Below are positions 26,834-37,158 of a DNA stretch of 64,000 bases, piece by piece. Every line of letters begins with the position of its first letter. Position 1 is the stretch's first letter. Made by a program: the position numbers and the translations under genes. The stretch is taken from contig JAHHGZ010000006.1 of the NCBI GenBank assembly GCA_019359595.1, positions 124,001 through 188,000 on the forward strand. The letters run 5' to 3'. The DNA is from Cyanomargarita calcarea GSE-NOS-MK-12-04C. Lineage in GTDB: Bacteria > Cyanobacteriota > Cyanobacteriia > Cyanobacteriales > Nostocaceae. The notes beneath the pieces were generated by a model. It saw only the letters and a program-made list of their open reading frames with translations. It searched no databases and was not told the origin of the DNA.

Positions 26834-27736
26834 ATGTGGGAATACACAGATAAAGTATTGGAATTGTTTTACAATCCCAAAAATCAGGGAGCAATCGAAG
26901 ATAGCGCCGAATATGGAGTCAAGATTGCTACTGGTGAAGTAGGTAGTATTGCTTGCGGAGATGCCCTCAGATTGCACCTCAAGGTTCAGGTAGACGCAGA
27001 TAAAATTCTGGATGCTCGCTTTCAAACCTTTGGTTGCACCAGTGCGATCGCTTCTTCTAGTGCGCTGACTGAGATGATTAAGGGTTTGACCTTAGATGAA
27101 GCCCTGAAAGTTACTAACAAAGAGATTGCCGAGTACTTGGGTGGGCTACCAGAAGCCAAGATGCACTGTTCGGTAATGGGACAAGAAGCCCTGGAAGCCG
27201 CCATCTATAATTATCGAGGAATTGAGCGTGTTGCTCATGACGATGATGATGAAGGAGCCTTAGTTTGTACCTGCTTCAGTATAAGTGACTCCAAAATTCG
27301 CCGGGTCATTCTCGAAAATAAACTCACCACTGCCGAAGAAGTTACAAACTACGTGAAAGCTGGTGGCGGATGCGGCTCTTGTTTGGCCGCAATCGACGAC
27401 ATCATTACCTCCGTACAAAAAGAAGCAGTTGCCGCCCTCAACACCGTTACAAATAAGAGTAGCACCCAGCGATCGCCCAAAATGTTGACTCCGGTGCAAA
27501 AAATCGCACTCATCCAAAAAGTTCTAGATGAAGAAGTCAGACCCGTATTAATCGCCGACGGGGGAGATTTAGAACTATTTGATGTTGAAGGTGACACAGT
27601 GAAAGTATTGCTGCAAGGTGCCTGCGGTTCTTGTTCTAGCAGCACAGCCACATTGAAGATCGCAATTGAAGCCAGATTGCGCGATCGCGTAAGCATTGAC
27701 CTTGTAGTAGAAGCTGTTGAGCCATCACTTGCTTAA
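26834..27736 (+). CDS. nifU: NifU, Fe-S cluster scaffold
   Basis: This 300-aa protein has the three NifU domains: an N-terminal IscU-like scaffold (GEVGSIACGDALRLHLKVQ, QTFGCTSAIASSSALTEM), a central permanent [2Fe-2S] domain (LVCTCFSISDSKIRR, GGGCGSCLAAIDDI) and a C-terminal Nfu domain (LLQGACGSCSSSTATLK). It assembles clusters from NifS-derived sulfur and delivers them to nitrogenase components. It is last in the nifB operon before glbN. Confidence 0.97.
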   Translation: MWEYTDKVLELFYNPKNQGAIEDSAEYGVKIATGEVGSIACGDALRLHLKVQVDADKILDARFQTFGCTSAIASSSALTEMIKGLTLDEALKVTNKEIAEYLGGLPEAKMHCSVMGQEALEAAIYNYRGIERVAHDDDDEGALVCTCFSISDSKIRRVILENKLTTAEEVTNYVKAGGGCGSCLAAIDDIITSVQKEAVAALNTVTNKSSTQRSPKMLTPVQKIALIQKVLDEEVRPVLIADGGDLELFDVEGDTVKVLLQGACGSCSSSTATLKIAIEARLRDRVSIDLVVEAVEPSLA

Positions 27737-27886
27737 GATGACCGCACTCTACAAATACGCCATTCCATAATATGCATCAGCCAAGAATATTAAGTAGGAT
27801 TTGACTCATATTATTGTCTTTTCGTCAATGCGTAAGTTTTAGCAGATGCAACATTCGTTATCCACTCGCTTCAAAGGACAAGGATT

Positions 27887-28243
27887 ATGAGTACATTATT
27901 CGAGAAACTTGGTGGACAGCCAACAATTGAGCAAGTAGTGGACGATTTCCACAAACGCATTTTGGCTGACAGCACCCTCAAACCCTTTTTTGCGACTACA
28001 GATATGGCAAAGCAACGCAATCTTCAAGTTGCTTTCTTCTCGAAAATTTTTGAAGGTCCAGACCAATACAAAGGTCGCCCAATGGAGAAAACACACATGG
28101 GTATGAACCTACAACAACCACACTTCGATGCTATTTTGAAGCACCTGAGTGATGCAATGGCTGCTCGTGGAGCATCTGCAGACGATACAAAAGCTGCTCT
28201 TGCTAAAGTCACAGGCATGAAAGACTCTATTTTGAACAAGTAA
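27887..28243 (+). CDS. glbN: Truncated haemoglobin (cyanoglobin, group I)
   Basis: This 118-aa protein starts MSTLFEKLGGQPTIEQVVDD. The haem region includes MEKTHMGMNLQQPHFDAI, with the proximal His in QPHF. Truncated haemoglobins bind O2. A glbN between nifU and nifH is described for Nostoc commune, where it is linked to microaerobic nitrogen fixation. The position here is the same, with about 150 bp from nifU and 324 bp to nifH. Confidence 0.93.
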   Translation: MSTLFEKLGGQPTIEQVVDDFHKRILADSTLKPFFATTDMAKQRNLQVAFFSKIFEGPDQYKGRPMEKTHMGMNLQQPHFDAILKHLSDAMAARGASADDTKAALAKVTGMKDSILNK

Positions 28244-29455
<1,212 letters not shown>

Positions 29456-29552
29456 CTAAAAAGTAAAGGAGATAAGGAGGACAAGGAAGCTATTGTTTCC
29501 TCCCATCTCCCCCTCTCCCCCTCTCCCTTCACAAGCATCACCGAGATAATAT

Positions 29553-29788
29553 ATGACACCTCCAGAAAACAAGAATCTCGTAGAAGAACATAAGGAACTT
29601 GTCAAAGAAGTTCTTCAAGCCTATCCCGACAAATCACGCAAAAAGCGTGAGAAGCACCTCAACGTATTTGAAGAAGGTAAAGCTGATTGCGGTGTTAAAT
29701 CCAACATCAAATCTGTTCCTGGTGTAATGACCGCTCGTGGTTGTGCTTACGCAGGTTCCAAGGGTGTGGTTTGGGGACCGATTAAAGA
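29553..29788 (+). CDS. nifD: nifD exon-like piece 1 (codons 1-79, partial)
   Basis: NifD is the alpha subunit of the MoFe protein. This piece runs from [20 protein letters not shown] through [20 protein letters not shown] (with the P-cluster Cys in ARGCAYAG) to GVVWGPIKD. Without excision the frame reads TKKP and stops at 29804. The junction CGATTAAAGA (29779-29788) continues in frame at 32623, giving [14 protein letters not shown] as in intact NifD proteins. In the rearranged gene this is residues 1-78 plus two bases of codon 79. Confidence 0.96.
29779..29788 (+). other. Left attachment site of nifD element 1
   Basis: CGATTAAAGA, a 10-bp direct repeat also found at 32613-32622. Flanks differ at the next base on both sides, so the core is exactly 10 bp. 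It covers codons 76-79 of nifD. Confidence 0.9.
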
Positions 29789-30001
29789 CACGAAAAAACC
29801 TTGAAAGTGCTGCTGTCTATGGATTTCAAGTCATCAGCTTCCAATGCGACTTGGTTCTGCCTTAATTAATTTTTCTTATCAACGTAAAATCAATACTTTC
29901 AGCCATTTCACACCTTATATCTGACTTAAGTGTCAATCATAATAATGTTTTAATTTTATAAATTAAACTAAAATATTATTGAAGAAGAATGCGAACCTAA
30001 T

Positions 30002-30185
30002 TTTGTGTTTGAGTGCGATCTGACTTCAACTCAGTATGCTAAACTAAAATACCTAGCTCTGAAGGAGCGGCTGAACGCTAAGGATGAGCTTCGCTATGAT
30101 GTCTAGGTAAAATTATTAAAGTTGATGTAGATCGCATCCGCTTTTACTTGCTGTATGATTACTGTCAAGGTAAAGTCGAACAGTA
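30002..30185 (+). pseudogene. cas2: cas2 remnant
   Basis: Minus the disrupted middle, the plus strand reads FVFECDLTSTQYAKLKYLAL and then VDVDRIRFYLLYDYCQGKVE. This matches the middle and end of CRISPR-associated Cas2. The start is missing, and a short GCTTCGCTATGATG-type insertion with a stop (near 30080-30110) breaks the frame. No CRISPR array or other cas gene is visible in the window. Confidence 0.65.
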
Positions 30186-30204
30186 AATTTTTATATTAAA
30201 TATT

Positions 30205-30879
30205 ATGCTTGGTGGTAAAAATAGCAAGCTAAGACTGGATTTTTTGACTACTTTGAAAGGAACCGTCACTCTAGTATTCAATCCAAATAGAGCAGATGCT
30301 ACGCCGGATATTGAAGATGGCATGATTAAAATAAAAGCCACTCAGCTAGCAATTGATTATGTCAAAACAATACCTGGGGTTACGGAGATTGTTCAAGAGC
30401 GATATCTAACTGCTGCACCAGATTTGGCATACCTTGCAAAACTCCCTTCAGGATCTTTAGGAAGATGTTTTGCTGAATATATCCAGCAAACGGGCTTTGA
30501 TCCAAATTACTATCGTGCATTACCAATCACTGATGATACAAATTATATACTTACTCGTTTACGTCAAACTCACGATATTTGGCATTTAGTTACAGGACTC
30601 GGTAGTACTGTTAATGCTGAACTTGGTTTACAGGCATTCTGTCTTGCTCAGATTCGCATTCCTCTACCCATCTTACTGATTGCTGGGGGTTTACTACGCA
30701 CCTTATTTACTCACCCAGAGGAGTTAGGGCTTCTTTTGGAGCAAATTGCCATTGGCTATCGCATGGGTGCTAAAGCCAAACCCTTCTTAGCACAAAAATG
30801 GGAACAAAACTGGGATAAGCCTTTAGCTCAATTGAGAGAGGAACTAAATGTTCTAGTTGTTGATGAATATATTCCTTAA
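30205..30879 (+). CDS. Coq4-family protein
   Basis: This 224-aa protein has the Coq4 signature, a zinc-ligand-type HDIWH in LRQTHDIWHLVTGLGSTVN, preceded by YQ-type region YRALPITDDTNYILTRL and followed by ELGLQAFCLAQIRIPLPILL. Coq4 proteins act in ubiquinone biosynthesis in proteobacteria and eukaryotes. Cyanobacteria make plastoquinone, and homologues there have unknown roles. It is intact and is cargo of nifD element 1. Its 3' end faces the recombinase gene (10 bp apart, convergent). Confidence 0.85.
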   Translation: MLGGKNSKLRLDFLTTLKGTVTLVFNPNRADATPDIEDGMIKIKATQLAIDYVKTIPGVTEIVQERYLTAAPDLAYLAKLPSGSLGRCFAEYIQQTGFDPNYYRALPITDDTNYILTRLRQTHDIWHLVTGLGSTVNAELGLQAFCLAQIRIPLPILLIAGGLLRTLFTHPEELGLLLEQIAIGYRMGAKAKPFLAQKWEQNWDKPLAQLREELNVLVVDEYIP

Positions 30880-30889
30880 ATTGCTCACA

Positions 30890-32278
30890 TTAGACCATAT
30901 TTTCAAATTTCTGTCGCTGAAGTTCCAACTGAAGTTGCCCAACTTGCAACTTCAGTTGTTCATTTTCCTCTCTCAATTCGTCTAGTTGACTTTTTTTAGC
31001 GATCGCTTGATTGATGGCCTGTTTGCGATTGTCTTCTGAGAACCATCGTTGGTAAGTCATAGTATGCATTTCAACTGAATGTCCCAAGTTATCTGCTGCT
31101 GCTTTAATCGGTATCCCCATTAAATGAGCCCGAATTGCCCATGCGTGACGCAAGTCATAAGGTTTGAAAGAGATATTAATCCGTTTGAAATATTGAGCTA
31201 AATTTTGGACTGCGAAATCACAACTAGACAAAGAAGTAAACTTATCTGTAATATTTTTTAACTCAGCCAATCTTTCAGGATTTTTTAAATCAAAAATTTC
31301 AATCCATCGGGCATTTAAAGGGAACACTTTTCTACTACCAGTTTTAGTATCCTCATGCACTTCCCATGTATTATCTATATTTTGCGGTGATAACCACCAA
31401 TTAATATTAGGTTTAGTTAATAATTCATGGGGTCTTAATCCATAGGTAGATAACATTCCGTAAAGCCAACTTTTTAATTTCCAAGTATCCCTTAATTCTG
31501 CTTTCGGTTCTTTTTTTCTATTTTCACTTTGATGTTGAAACAAATGGAAACAATGTTCTATTAGCTCATCAGATGGAATATTGCGTAATCTTCGCTTAAT
31601 CGATGGTTTAACTGATGTTAAATCGATATTAATTTTCAAAACAGAACAAAACAATTTAATTGCTATTATCAATCCCTCTTTCGCTCCATCTAAAGACACT
31701 GCAAGGATAAACTTTTTAAAATTTTCCTCTGTTGGAAGTGCATCCAACGAACAATATCTTTTGATTCTAGCTATCCGGTATTTTCTAATTGTTTTTTGAG
31801 TTTTTTCAGTAAATGGACGAATTTTAAAATACTCAGTTTCAAACTCTTCCAGTAATTCTCCAATTGTTTTAGAGTCTTTTCTAATTGCCCCATTTCCTAA
31901 ATATTTATCATTCCATTCAAAGGTATGCCTTGCAATTAACTTTCCCAGTTCATACGCTTCTTCTTCCGCTGTCTTTAATCCATCCAAATTAGCGGGTATC
32001 CCCAAACTAATGATTTGTTGCCACGGTTTACCCTTACTTCCTTCAGGTTTGTCAGGCAGGGTAGCTTGCAGTTGTATGGTCTTACCGCTTAACTTCAAAC
32101 TTACCCTCACCCTAGCTGCTTTTAATCGCTTATTAGTATATTTGAACTCTTCTTGAAACTTAGACTCTAGAAACTCTTCAGTTGCTTTTACTTTTTTCAT
32201 AATTCCCTTGTAACTGCCATCTGTAGTTTTTGGAGGATTAAATCCCTCAAAAATATCTTCTGATTTATTAGTTTCCAT
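30890..32278 (-). CDS. XisA-like tyrosine recombinase of nifD element 1
   Basis: The start is set at METNKSEDIFEGFNPP (32278), aligning with the element 2 recombinase; the frame is open 68 codons upstream without similarity. It has about 462 aa. The catalytic domain shows Arg in YGLRPHELL, the box YDLRHAWAIRAHLMG (Tyr at the usual His position), LGHSVEMHTM and the nucleophile Tyr in TYQRWF. This R-Y-R-Y-like set is what I recall for XisA. The N-terminal domain has SLGIPANLDGLKTAEEEAYE. It presumably catalyses excision at CGATTAAAGA during heterocyst differentiation. Confidence 0.88.
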   Translation of the reverse strand: METNKSEDIFEGFNPPKTTDGSYKGIMKKVKATEEFLESKFQEEFKYTNKRLKAARVRVSLKLSGKTIQLQATLPDKPEGSKGKPWQQIISLGIPANLDGLKTAEEEAYELGKLIARHTFEWNDKYLGNGAIRKDSKTIGELLEEFETEYFKIRPFTEKTQKTIRKYRIARIKRYCSLDALPTEENFKKFILAVSLDGAKEGLIIAIKLFCSVLKINIDLTSVKPSIKRRLRNIPSDELIEHCFHLFQHQSENRKKEPKAELRDTWKLKSWLYGMLSTYGLRPHELLTKPNINWWLSPQNIDNTWEVHEDTKTGSRKVFPLNARWIEIFDLKNPERLAELKNITDKFTSLSSCDFAVQNLAQYFKRINISFKPYDLRHAWAIRAHLMGIPIKAAADNLGHSVEMHTMTYQRWFSEDNRKQAINQAIAKKSQLDELREENEQLKLQVGQLQLELQRQKFENMV

Positions 32279-32612
32279 TGACTTTAAGGGTGATAGACGG
32301 CTGAAACACCTGAAAATCGTTACCTCCATGTCTTGGTGAGTAAAAACTGACTTGACTTTGCTTCTTCGTGTCTCGTGGTTCCAAAAAAATATTTTTTGCA
32401 ACCGCAAAGACTCAAAGAGCGCAAAGAAGACTCGTTTTTCGACCAGCACCTTAATAGGAGTACCCTGTAAGCTTAAAGTCATGCCTTAAATATGACTTAA
32501 AAATCTCTTGAATTAATAGACCTGGATGAACTATTCACTCAAGAGATAATGTTACTGGGTAACTTTTTTCAGGTATAAGCCAATATATCAGAACCTGATG
32601 TGCAACATCTAT

Positions 32613-32622
32613 CGATTAAAGA
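32613..32622 (+). other. Right attachment site of nifD element 1
   Basis: CGATTAAAGA, identical to 29779-29788. It is followed directly by T ATG ATT, completing Asp79 and continuing NifD. Confidence 0.9.
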
Positions 32623-33288
32623 TATGATTCATATCAGCCACGGTCCCGTTGGTTGTGGTTACTGGTCTTGGTCTGGTCGTCGTAACTACTATGTTGGTAA
32701 AACTGGTATCGATAGCTTCGGTACCATGCACTTCACCTCCGACTTCCAAGAACGTGACATCGTGTTTGGTGGTGACAAAAAACTCACCAAAATCATCCAC
32801 GAAATTGAAGAACTCTTCCCCCTCCATAAGGGTATTTCCATTCAATCAGAATGCCCCATCGGTCTAATTGGGGATGACATCGAAGCTGTTGCGAAGAAAA
32901 CATCTAAAGAAATTGGCAAGCCTGTAGTACCTTTGCGTTGCGAAGGTTTTCGGGGTGTGTCTCAGTCTTTAGGTCACCACATCGCTAACGATGCTATTCG
33001 TGACTGGATCTTCCCTGAATACGACAAAGCGAAGAAAGAAGGTACCATTGACTTCGAGTCAACTCCCTATGATGTCGCTCTAATTGGAGACTACAATATC
33101 GGTGGTGACGCTTGGTCTAGCCGCTTGTTGTTGGAAGAAATGGGCTTGCGCGTTGTGGCCCAATGGTCTGGGGATGGTACAATCAACGAACTAATTCAAG
33201 GTCCTGCTGCTAAGTTAGTTCTCATCCACTGCTACCGCTCGATGAACTACATCTGCCGTACCTTGGAAGAGTCCTATGGTATGCCTTG
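32623..33288 (+). CDS. nifD: nifD piece 2 (codons 79-301)
   Basis: It runs from [20 protein letters not shown] (P-cluster Cys in GPVGCGYW) through [20 protein letters not shown] (P-cluster Cys in SECP) and [20 protein letters not shown] to [11 protein letters not shown]. Unexcised, the frame ends in TGA right after MP. It joins at TATGCCTTG to 35272 to give [10 protein letters not shown]. An ATG at 32600 opens this frame but belongs to element DNA. Confidence 0.96.
33280..33288 (+). other. Left attachment site of nifD element 2
   Basis: TATGCCTTG, a 9-bp direct repeat also at 35263-35271, covering nifD codons 298-301 (Gly-Met-Pro-Trp). Confidence 0.88.
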
Positions 33289-33689
33289 AAATGTAGTCGA
33301 ATCGTTGAAAGCTATATATAGTAGGCTCTCAAGATTCAGTAAAAGATAAGGGCTTATATGCGGCTTAGTATTTTTCCTCTATCAACGTCAAATCAATACT
33401 TCTAAGCTTTTACAACCAGATATTCCAGCTTAAATGTCAGTCATTATTATTTTTTAATTTTATTTTATTCAAATTGAGTTAATCCCTTTATTTAGCAAAT
33501 CTGCGCAGAGATGAGAATCGGTAGTGCGATCGCCTTAGTATACAATTTCATAAGTTCCTAGCGAAATTTTCAACAAAGACTCAGCGTGACTCTGCGCTTA
33601 CCTTAGCGTGCCTCTGCGTTAATAATGTAGGGACTACGCAATTTTATTACAGACATGATATAACGAGCGTGCCATTCGACTGATAATCC

Positions 33690-35090
33690 CTAACGGACAG
33701 GAACGCTTTCAAGACGTGAGCGGTGAAGTTCTAATTTTAAGTACTCATTCTCTAACTTGAGTTGTTGTATCTCTAGTTTCAAATTTTCAATTTCAGATAG
33801 ATTTCCAAAAGAATCCTTAAAAGCTTTTTTTCGATTATCTAAGCCAAACCATTTTTGGTATATCTCTAAATGCACCTCAGTTGTATGTCCTAAATTATCA
33901 GCGGCTGCTTTTGGTGGAATTCCTTGCATATGTCCCCGAATAGCACAAGCATGGCGTAAATCGTAGGGGTCAAACTGAATACTGACACGACGAAACCAAG
34001 ATGAACAATTCTGCCTAATCATAGTTACACTCCAAAAATCTTTTCTTTCGTTTATATAATTTCGGAGCAATTCAATTGGTTTAACAGCTTTTAAATCAAA
34101 TAGTTCAATCCACTCTGGGACAAATGGGATTACTTCTCTCCTCCCTGTTTTGGTATCTTCATGCACTTTCCAGGTATGATGCGTATTTTTTGATGATAAC
34201 CACCAATCTAAATCTGGACACATAAATAATTCTCGGGGTCTTAATCCATAAGTAGCTAGCATCCCATAGACCCATTGCCACATCATCCAATTATCCCAAT
34301 ATTTTTTAGCACAAGTCTGAGGACGGGAGTTAGAATAGATTTCATACATTCCCCAACTGCTGATGATTTCTTCATCTGTGGGAATTTTTCGTTCTTTGGC
34401 TTTGGGTGGTGCAACTGCTTTGACTTCAATATCAATGTCAAACATTTTAAATGCCACTCTTAAAGTCTTAGATACTGCAGCTTTATTACTCTCTGTCGCT
34501 TGTTTATCAATAATATCTTTCACTATACTTGCTGTGACGTTCTCATTCAATGGAATTAATCGCCTAAAATAATCCATGTAGCAATAACATGTGTGTTTGG
34601 ATGTTTCCGCTTTTTTTCTAGTTTGAAAATATGCTTCTTCAAATCTTTCATAAATTTCTTGAAATGTAATTATTTTTTCTTTCTCTTCCTTCCTCCCTAA
34701 ATACTTCTCATTCCACTCAAATTGTTTCCTTGCTAACAACCTCCCTAACTCATAAGCTTCCTCCTCAGCAGTTTTCAGTCCATCTAAGTTGGCTGGGATG
34801 CCTAAACTAATTTTTTGTTGCCACGGTTTACCTTTAGTTCCACTGGGTTTATCTGGCAGGGTGGCTTGTAGCTGAATTGTCTTACCGCTTAACTTGAGGC
34901 TAACTTTTATACTTGCTGCCTTTAGTCTCTCATTAGTACTTTTGAACTCCTCATCAAATTTCGACTTCAAGTAATTTTCAGTTGCTTGTACTTTTTTCAT
35001 TTTTCCCATGTAACTTCCGTCTGTAGTGCTTGGTGGATTGAAATCAGCAAAAAAGTTATTAGATTTACGGTTTTCATTTTGAGATTCCAT
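33690..35090 (-). CDS. XisA-like tyrosine recombinase of nifD element 2
   Basis: This protein has about 466 aa; the start is MESQNENRKSNNFFADFNPP (35090) or two codons earlier. It is very like the element 1 enzyme over the N-terminal half (TTDGSYMGKMKKVQATENYL, LKLSGKTIQLQATLPDKP, SLGIPANLDGLKTAEEEAYE). The catalytic core has YGLRPRELF, YDLRHACAIRGHMQGIPP, LGHTTEVHL and Tyr in IYQKWF. It is the only gene of element 2. Confidence 0.88.
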   Translation of the reverse strand: MESQNENRKSNNFFADFNPPSTTDGSYMGKMKKVQATENYLKSKFDEEFKSTNERLKAASIKVSLKLSGKTIQLQATLPDKPSGTKGKPWQQKISLGIPANLDGLKTAEEEAYELGRLLARKQFEWNEKYLGRKEEKEKIITFQEIYERFEEAYFQTRKKAETSKHTCYCYMDYFRRLIPLNENVTASIVKDIIDKQATESNKAAVSKTLRVAFKMFDIDIEVKAVAPPKAKERKIPTDEEIISSWGMYEIYSNSRPQTCAKKYWDNWMMWQWVYGMLATYGLRPRELFMCPDLDWWLSSKNTHHTWKVHEDTKTGRREVIPFVPEWIELFDLKAVKPIELLRNYINERKDFWSVTMIRQNCSSWFRRVSIQFDPYDLRHACAIRGHMQGIPPKAAADNLGHTTEVHLEIYQKWFGLDNRKKAFKDSFGNLSEIENLKLEIQQLKLENEYLKLELHRSRLESVPVR

Positions 35091-35262
35091 TGACATTCAA
35101 GGGTGATTGCGTGAGTTTACACCCTTAAACAGTTAGTCGTTCATGGCTTAAGTTTGGCTTAAACTTTGCTAGATAAATTCGTTCGTAGCGAACAATTTAA
35201 TTAACTCAGAATGTTGCTGGCTAACTATTTAAGGGTAGTAAGGCACAATATATCACACACTT

Positions 35263-35271
35263 TATGCCTTG
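35263..35271 (+). other. Right attachment site of nifD element 2
   Basis: TATGCCTTG, identical to 33280-33288, followed by G ATG GAG (Trp301-Met-Glu). Confidence 0.88.
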
Positions 35272-35732
35272 GATGGAGTTCAATTTCTTTGGTCCTCACA
35301 AGATTGCTGAATCTCTCCGTGAGATTGCCGCTAAGTTTGACCAGAAGATTCAAGATAACGCTGAGAAGGTAATTGCCAAGTACACACCAGTTATGGATGC
35401 TGTCCTTGAGAAATTCCGTCCTCGTCTCGAAGGCAACACAGTAATGTTGTATGTCGGTGGTTTGCGTCCCCGTCACGTTGTCCCAGCATTTGAAGATTTA
35501 GGTATCAAGGTTGTAGGCACTGGTTATGAATTCGGTCACAACGATGATTACAAACGTACCGCAGACTATGTAGATAATGCTACAATTATCTATGACGACG
35601 TTACAGCCTACGAGTTTGAGGAGTTTGTGAAGCACAGCAAGCCTAACTTGGTTGCTTCCGGCATCAAAGAAAAGTATGTATTCCAGAAAATGGGTTTGCC
35701 ATTTAGACAAATGCACTCCTGGGATTACTCCG
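35272..35732 (+). CDS. nifD: nifD piece 3 (codons 301-455)
   Basis: It starts [20 protein letters not shown] and includes [35 protein letters not shown] and [13 protein letters not shown], which carries the FeMo-co His ligand in MHSWDY. Unexcised, it continues [10 protein letters not shown] into element DNA and stops at 35812. The junction GGATTACTCCG joins to 63381. Confidence 0.96.
35722..35732 (+). other. Left attachment site of nifD element 3
   Basis: GGATTACTCCG, the 11-bp sequence known as the border repeat of the Anabaena nifD element, covering Trp451 to Gly455. Confidence 0.95.
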
Positions 35733-36062
35733 AACCTAGCGATCGCCTCTGGAAGTCAGGTAACACAAGCTTTTTTAGCAGCAGCAGACAAAGAAGTCTA
35801 TTGTTAGCCTAAATGAGACTTGTAGTTTTTCGATAGAAGGAATATTTATTTGGGATGATTAAGATAAAAGGTTTACCATATGTGGGTTGTAGGATTTAAT
35901 GAAATCAAATCTGTATATTGAAAGACTTTTTTGATTGATATTTTTTTAGACTAAGTTTCAAGACAAAAGAAAAATTAATCGCAGATAGAAGAGGATGGAC
36001 GCAGATGTACGCAGATAAATTTGCACCTCAGCGGATTAGGAAACGTTGTAATTAAATACCAA

Positions 36063-36740
36063 TTAACTGCAAATCAGCAGTAGGGACAGAGGACGCTTTG
36101 TATCTGGATGCATTGGCTCCTCGAATGCTTGTAGCGTCCAGTTAGCTTCCGACAGTTGTTTGAACCAGGAATTAACCGTGCGAAAATACCACGGCATTGG
36201 AAGAAGAAAAGTCTCCCCGAAACTATCAAAAATCTCTGTTCTCCATCCATCAATATACGGCAGTTCCTGACATGCTGTAAATGGATGAACCGTCTGGATA
36301 AACAAGTGTCCACCTGGAAGCATTATTTCTCGCAGCGATTGAAGCAGAGATCCAATTTCCTCACCAAGTAAGGAAAAGTTGCACACGATTGCGTCATAGG
36401 GTTGACCGAGGGTTGCTGGATCGGAAATAATTTGTTCATATGTGAGCATCGCAAAAGAACCACCTCTTTGAGAAGCACGATTGATTAAGGCCTGTGAGCC
36501 ATCAATTCCGACAACCTCTAGCCCTCGGTCAGCTATCGCTCGTGTGAGCCAACCTTCACCGCATCCAACATCAAGAACTCGTCGAGGCTGATACTGCAGT
36601 ACTGCTTGCAGGATAGCCTCATCTGTTGCCAAACGACGACTTTCGATTTGCTGGTGCCAGACAGCGTGCGTCCATGCATCAGCGTTTGCTTCCCAACTTT
36701 CTTGAATTTGTCGCTCTCGGTTATCGGATTGGTTTGCCAC
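36063..36740 (-). CDS. Class I SAM-dependent methyltransferase
   Basis: This 225-aa protein has motif I VLDVGCGEGWLTRAIADRGL near residue 56 and post-motif VVGIDGSQALINRA, then AIVCNFSLLGEEIGSLL and LREIMLPGGHLFIQTVHPF. The substrate is unknown; it resembles Methyltransf_11/25-type enzymes. It is complete and apparently functional, the first intact gene inside element 3. Confidence 0.85.
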   Translation of the reverse strand: MANQSDNRERQIQESWEANADAWTHAVWHQQIESRRLATDEAILQAVLQYQPRRVLDVGCGEGWLTRAIADRGLEVVGIDGSQALINRASQRGGSFAMLTYEQIISDPATLGQPYDAIVCNFSLLGEEIGSLLQSLREIMLPGGHLFIQTVHPFTACQELPYIDGWRTEIFDSFGETFLLPMPWYFRTVNSWFKQLSEANWTLQAFEEPMHPDTKRPLSLLLICS

Positions 36741-36918
36741 TCAAGTCTCCTATTTATGTATCAGACTTAATTACAATTATGCGATACCGAAGGTTGCCAG
36801 GGGCATCGCTTCACTGCTGATTTATCGGAATTAAGTCTGTCAATTGCGGAAGATGTCGTTTGGGAGTTGTCCGTGGGGAAAACTAAGTGTAATCGAATAA
36901 ACGACGTATAGTTCCATT

Positions 36919-37158
36919 ATGGTTAATTCTCTATGGTTTGCTCTAAGGCTTCGTCTCCTTAGCAAAAGAACCTCCAAAATCCTCGATAATATTCAAAAGT
37001 CTAGTTTTGACAGCCAAGACGGCTTGGAGATGTTGGAGCGAGAGACTAACATTTGCTTGGCAATGTTACAGCAACTGGTAGATTATGCGCAAAAACATCA
37101 TTGCCGATTAATCCGAATTAAGTCTGTCAAAATACTATCTAAACCCCCATTAACCTGA
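36919..37158 (+). CDS. Doubtful small ORF
   Basis: This is a 79-codon frame with a helical-looking product (SKILDNIQKSSFDSQDGLEM, TNICLAMLQQLVDYAQKHH). Its last 20 codons are antisense to the end of the slipin fragment. I recognise no family. It may be non-coding DNA left by a rearrangement. Confidence 0.25.
   Translation: MVNSLWFALRLRLLSKRTSKILDNIQKSSFDSQDGLEMLERETNICLAMLQQLVDYAQKHHCRLIRIKSVKILSKPPLT

Larger units (their letters stand above)
29779..32612. mobile_element. nifD element 1 (2,834 bp)
   Basis: Bounded by CGATTAAAGA at both ends, it interrupts nifD within codons 76-79. It contains a decayed cas2, a Coq4-like gene and a minus-strand XisA-like recombinase near the right end. Precise recombination between the repeats removes 2,834 bp and restores the nifD frame. 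The size is small compared with the 11-kb nifD element of Anabaena PCC 7120, and the insertion site is different. Confidence 0.9.
33280..35262. mobile_element. nifD element 2 (1,983 bp)
   Basis: Bounded by TATGCCTTG, it carries only one gene, a minus-strand XisA-like recombinase, plus about 400 bp of non-coding DNA on its left (33289-33689, with GCGATCGC and CTCTGCG-type repeats). It is a near-minimal excision element. Excision at the repeats restores [10 protein letters not shown]. Confidence 0.9.

Noticed and set aside
29553-29804. Treating the 83-codon frame as a complete small gene
   Set aside because: It is the 5' end of nifD; codons after Asp79 are element DNA that is removed on excision.
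29989-30200. CRISPR array near the cas2 remnant
   Set aside because: No direct repeats of 25-40 bp with regular spacers were found in element 1 or elsewhere in the window.
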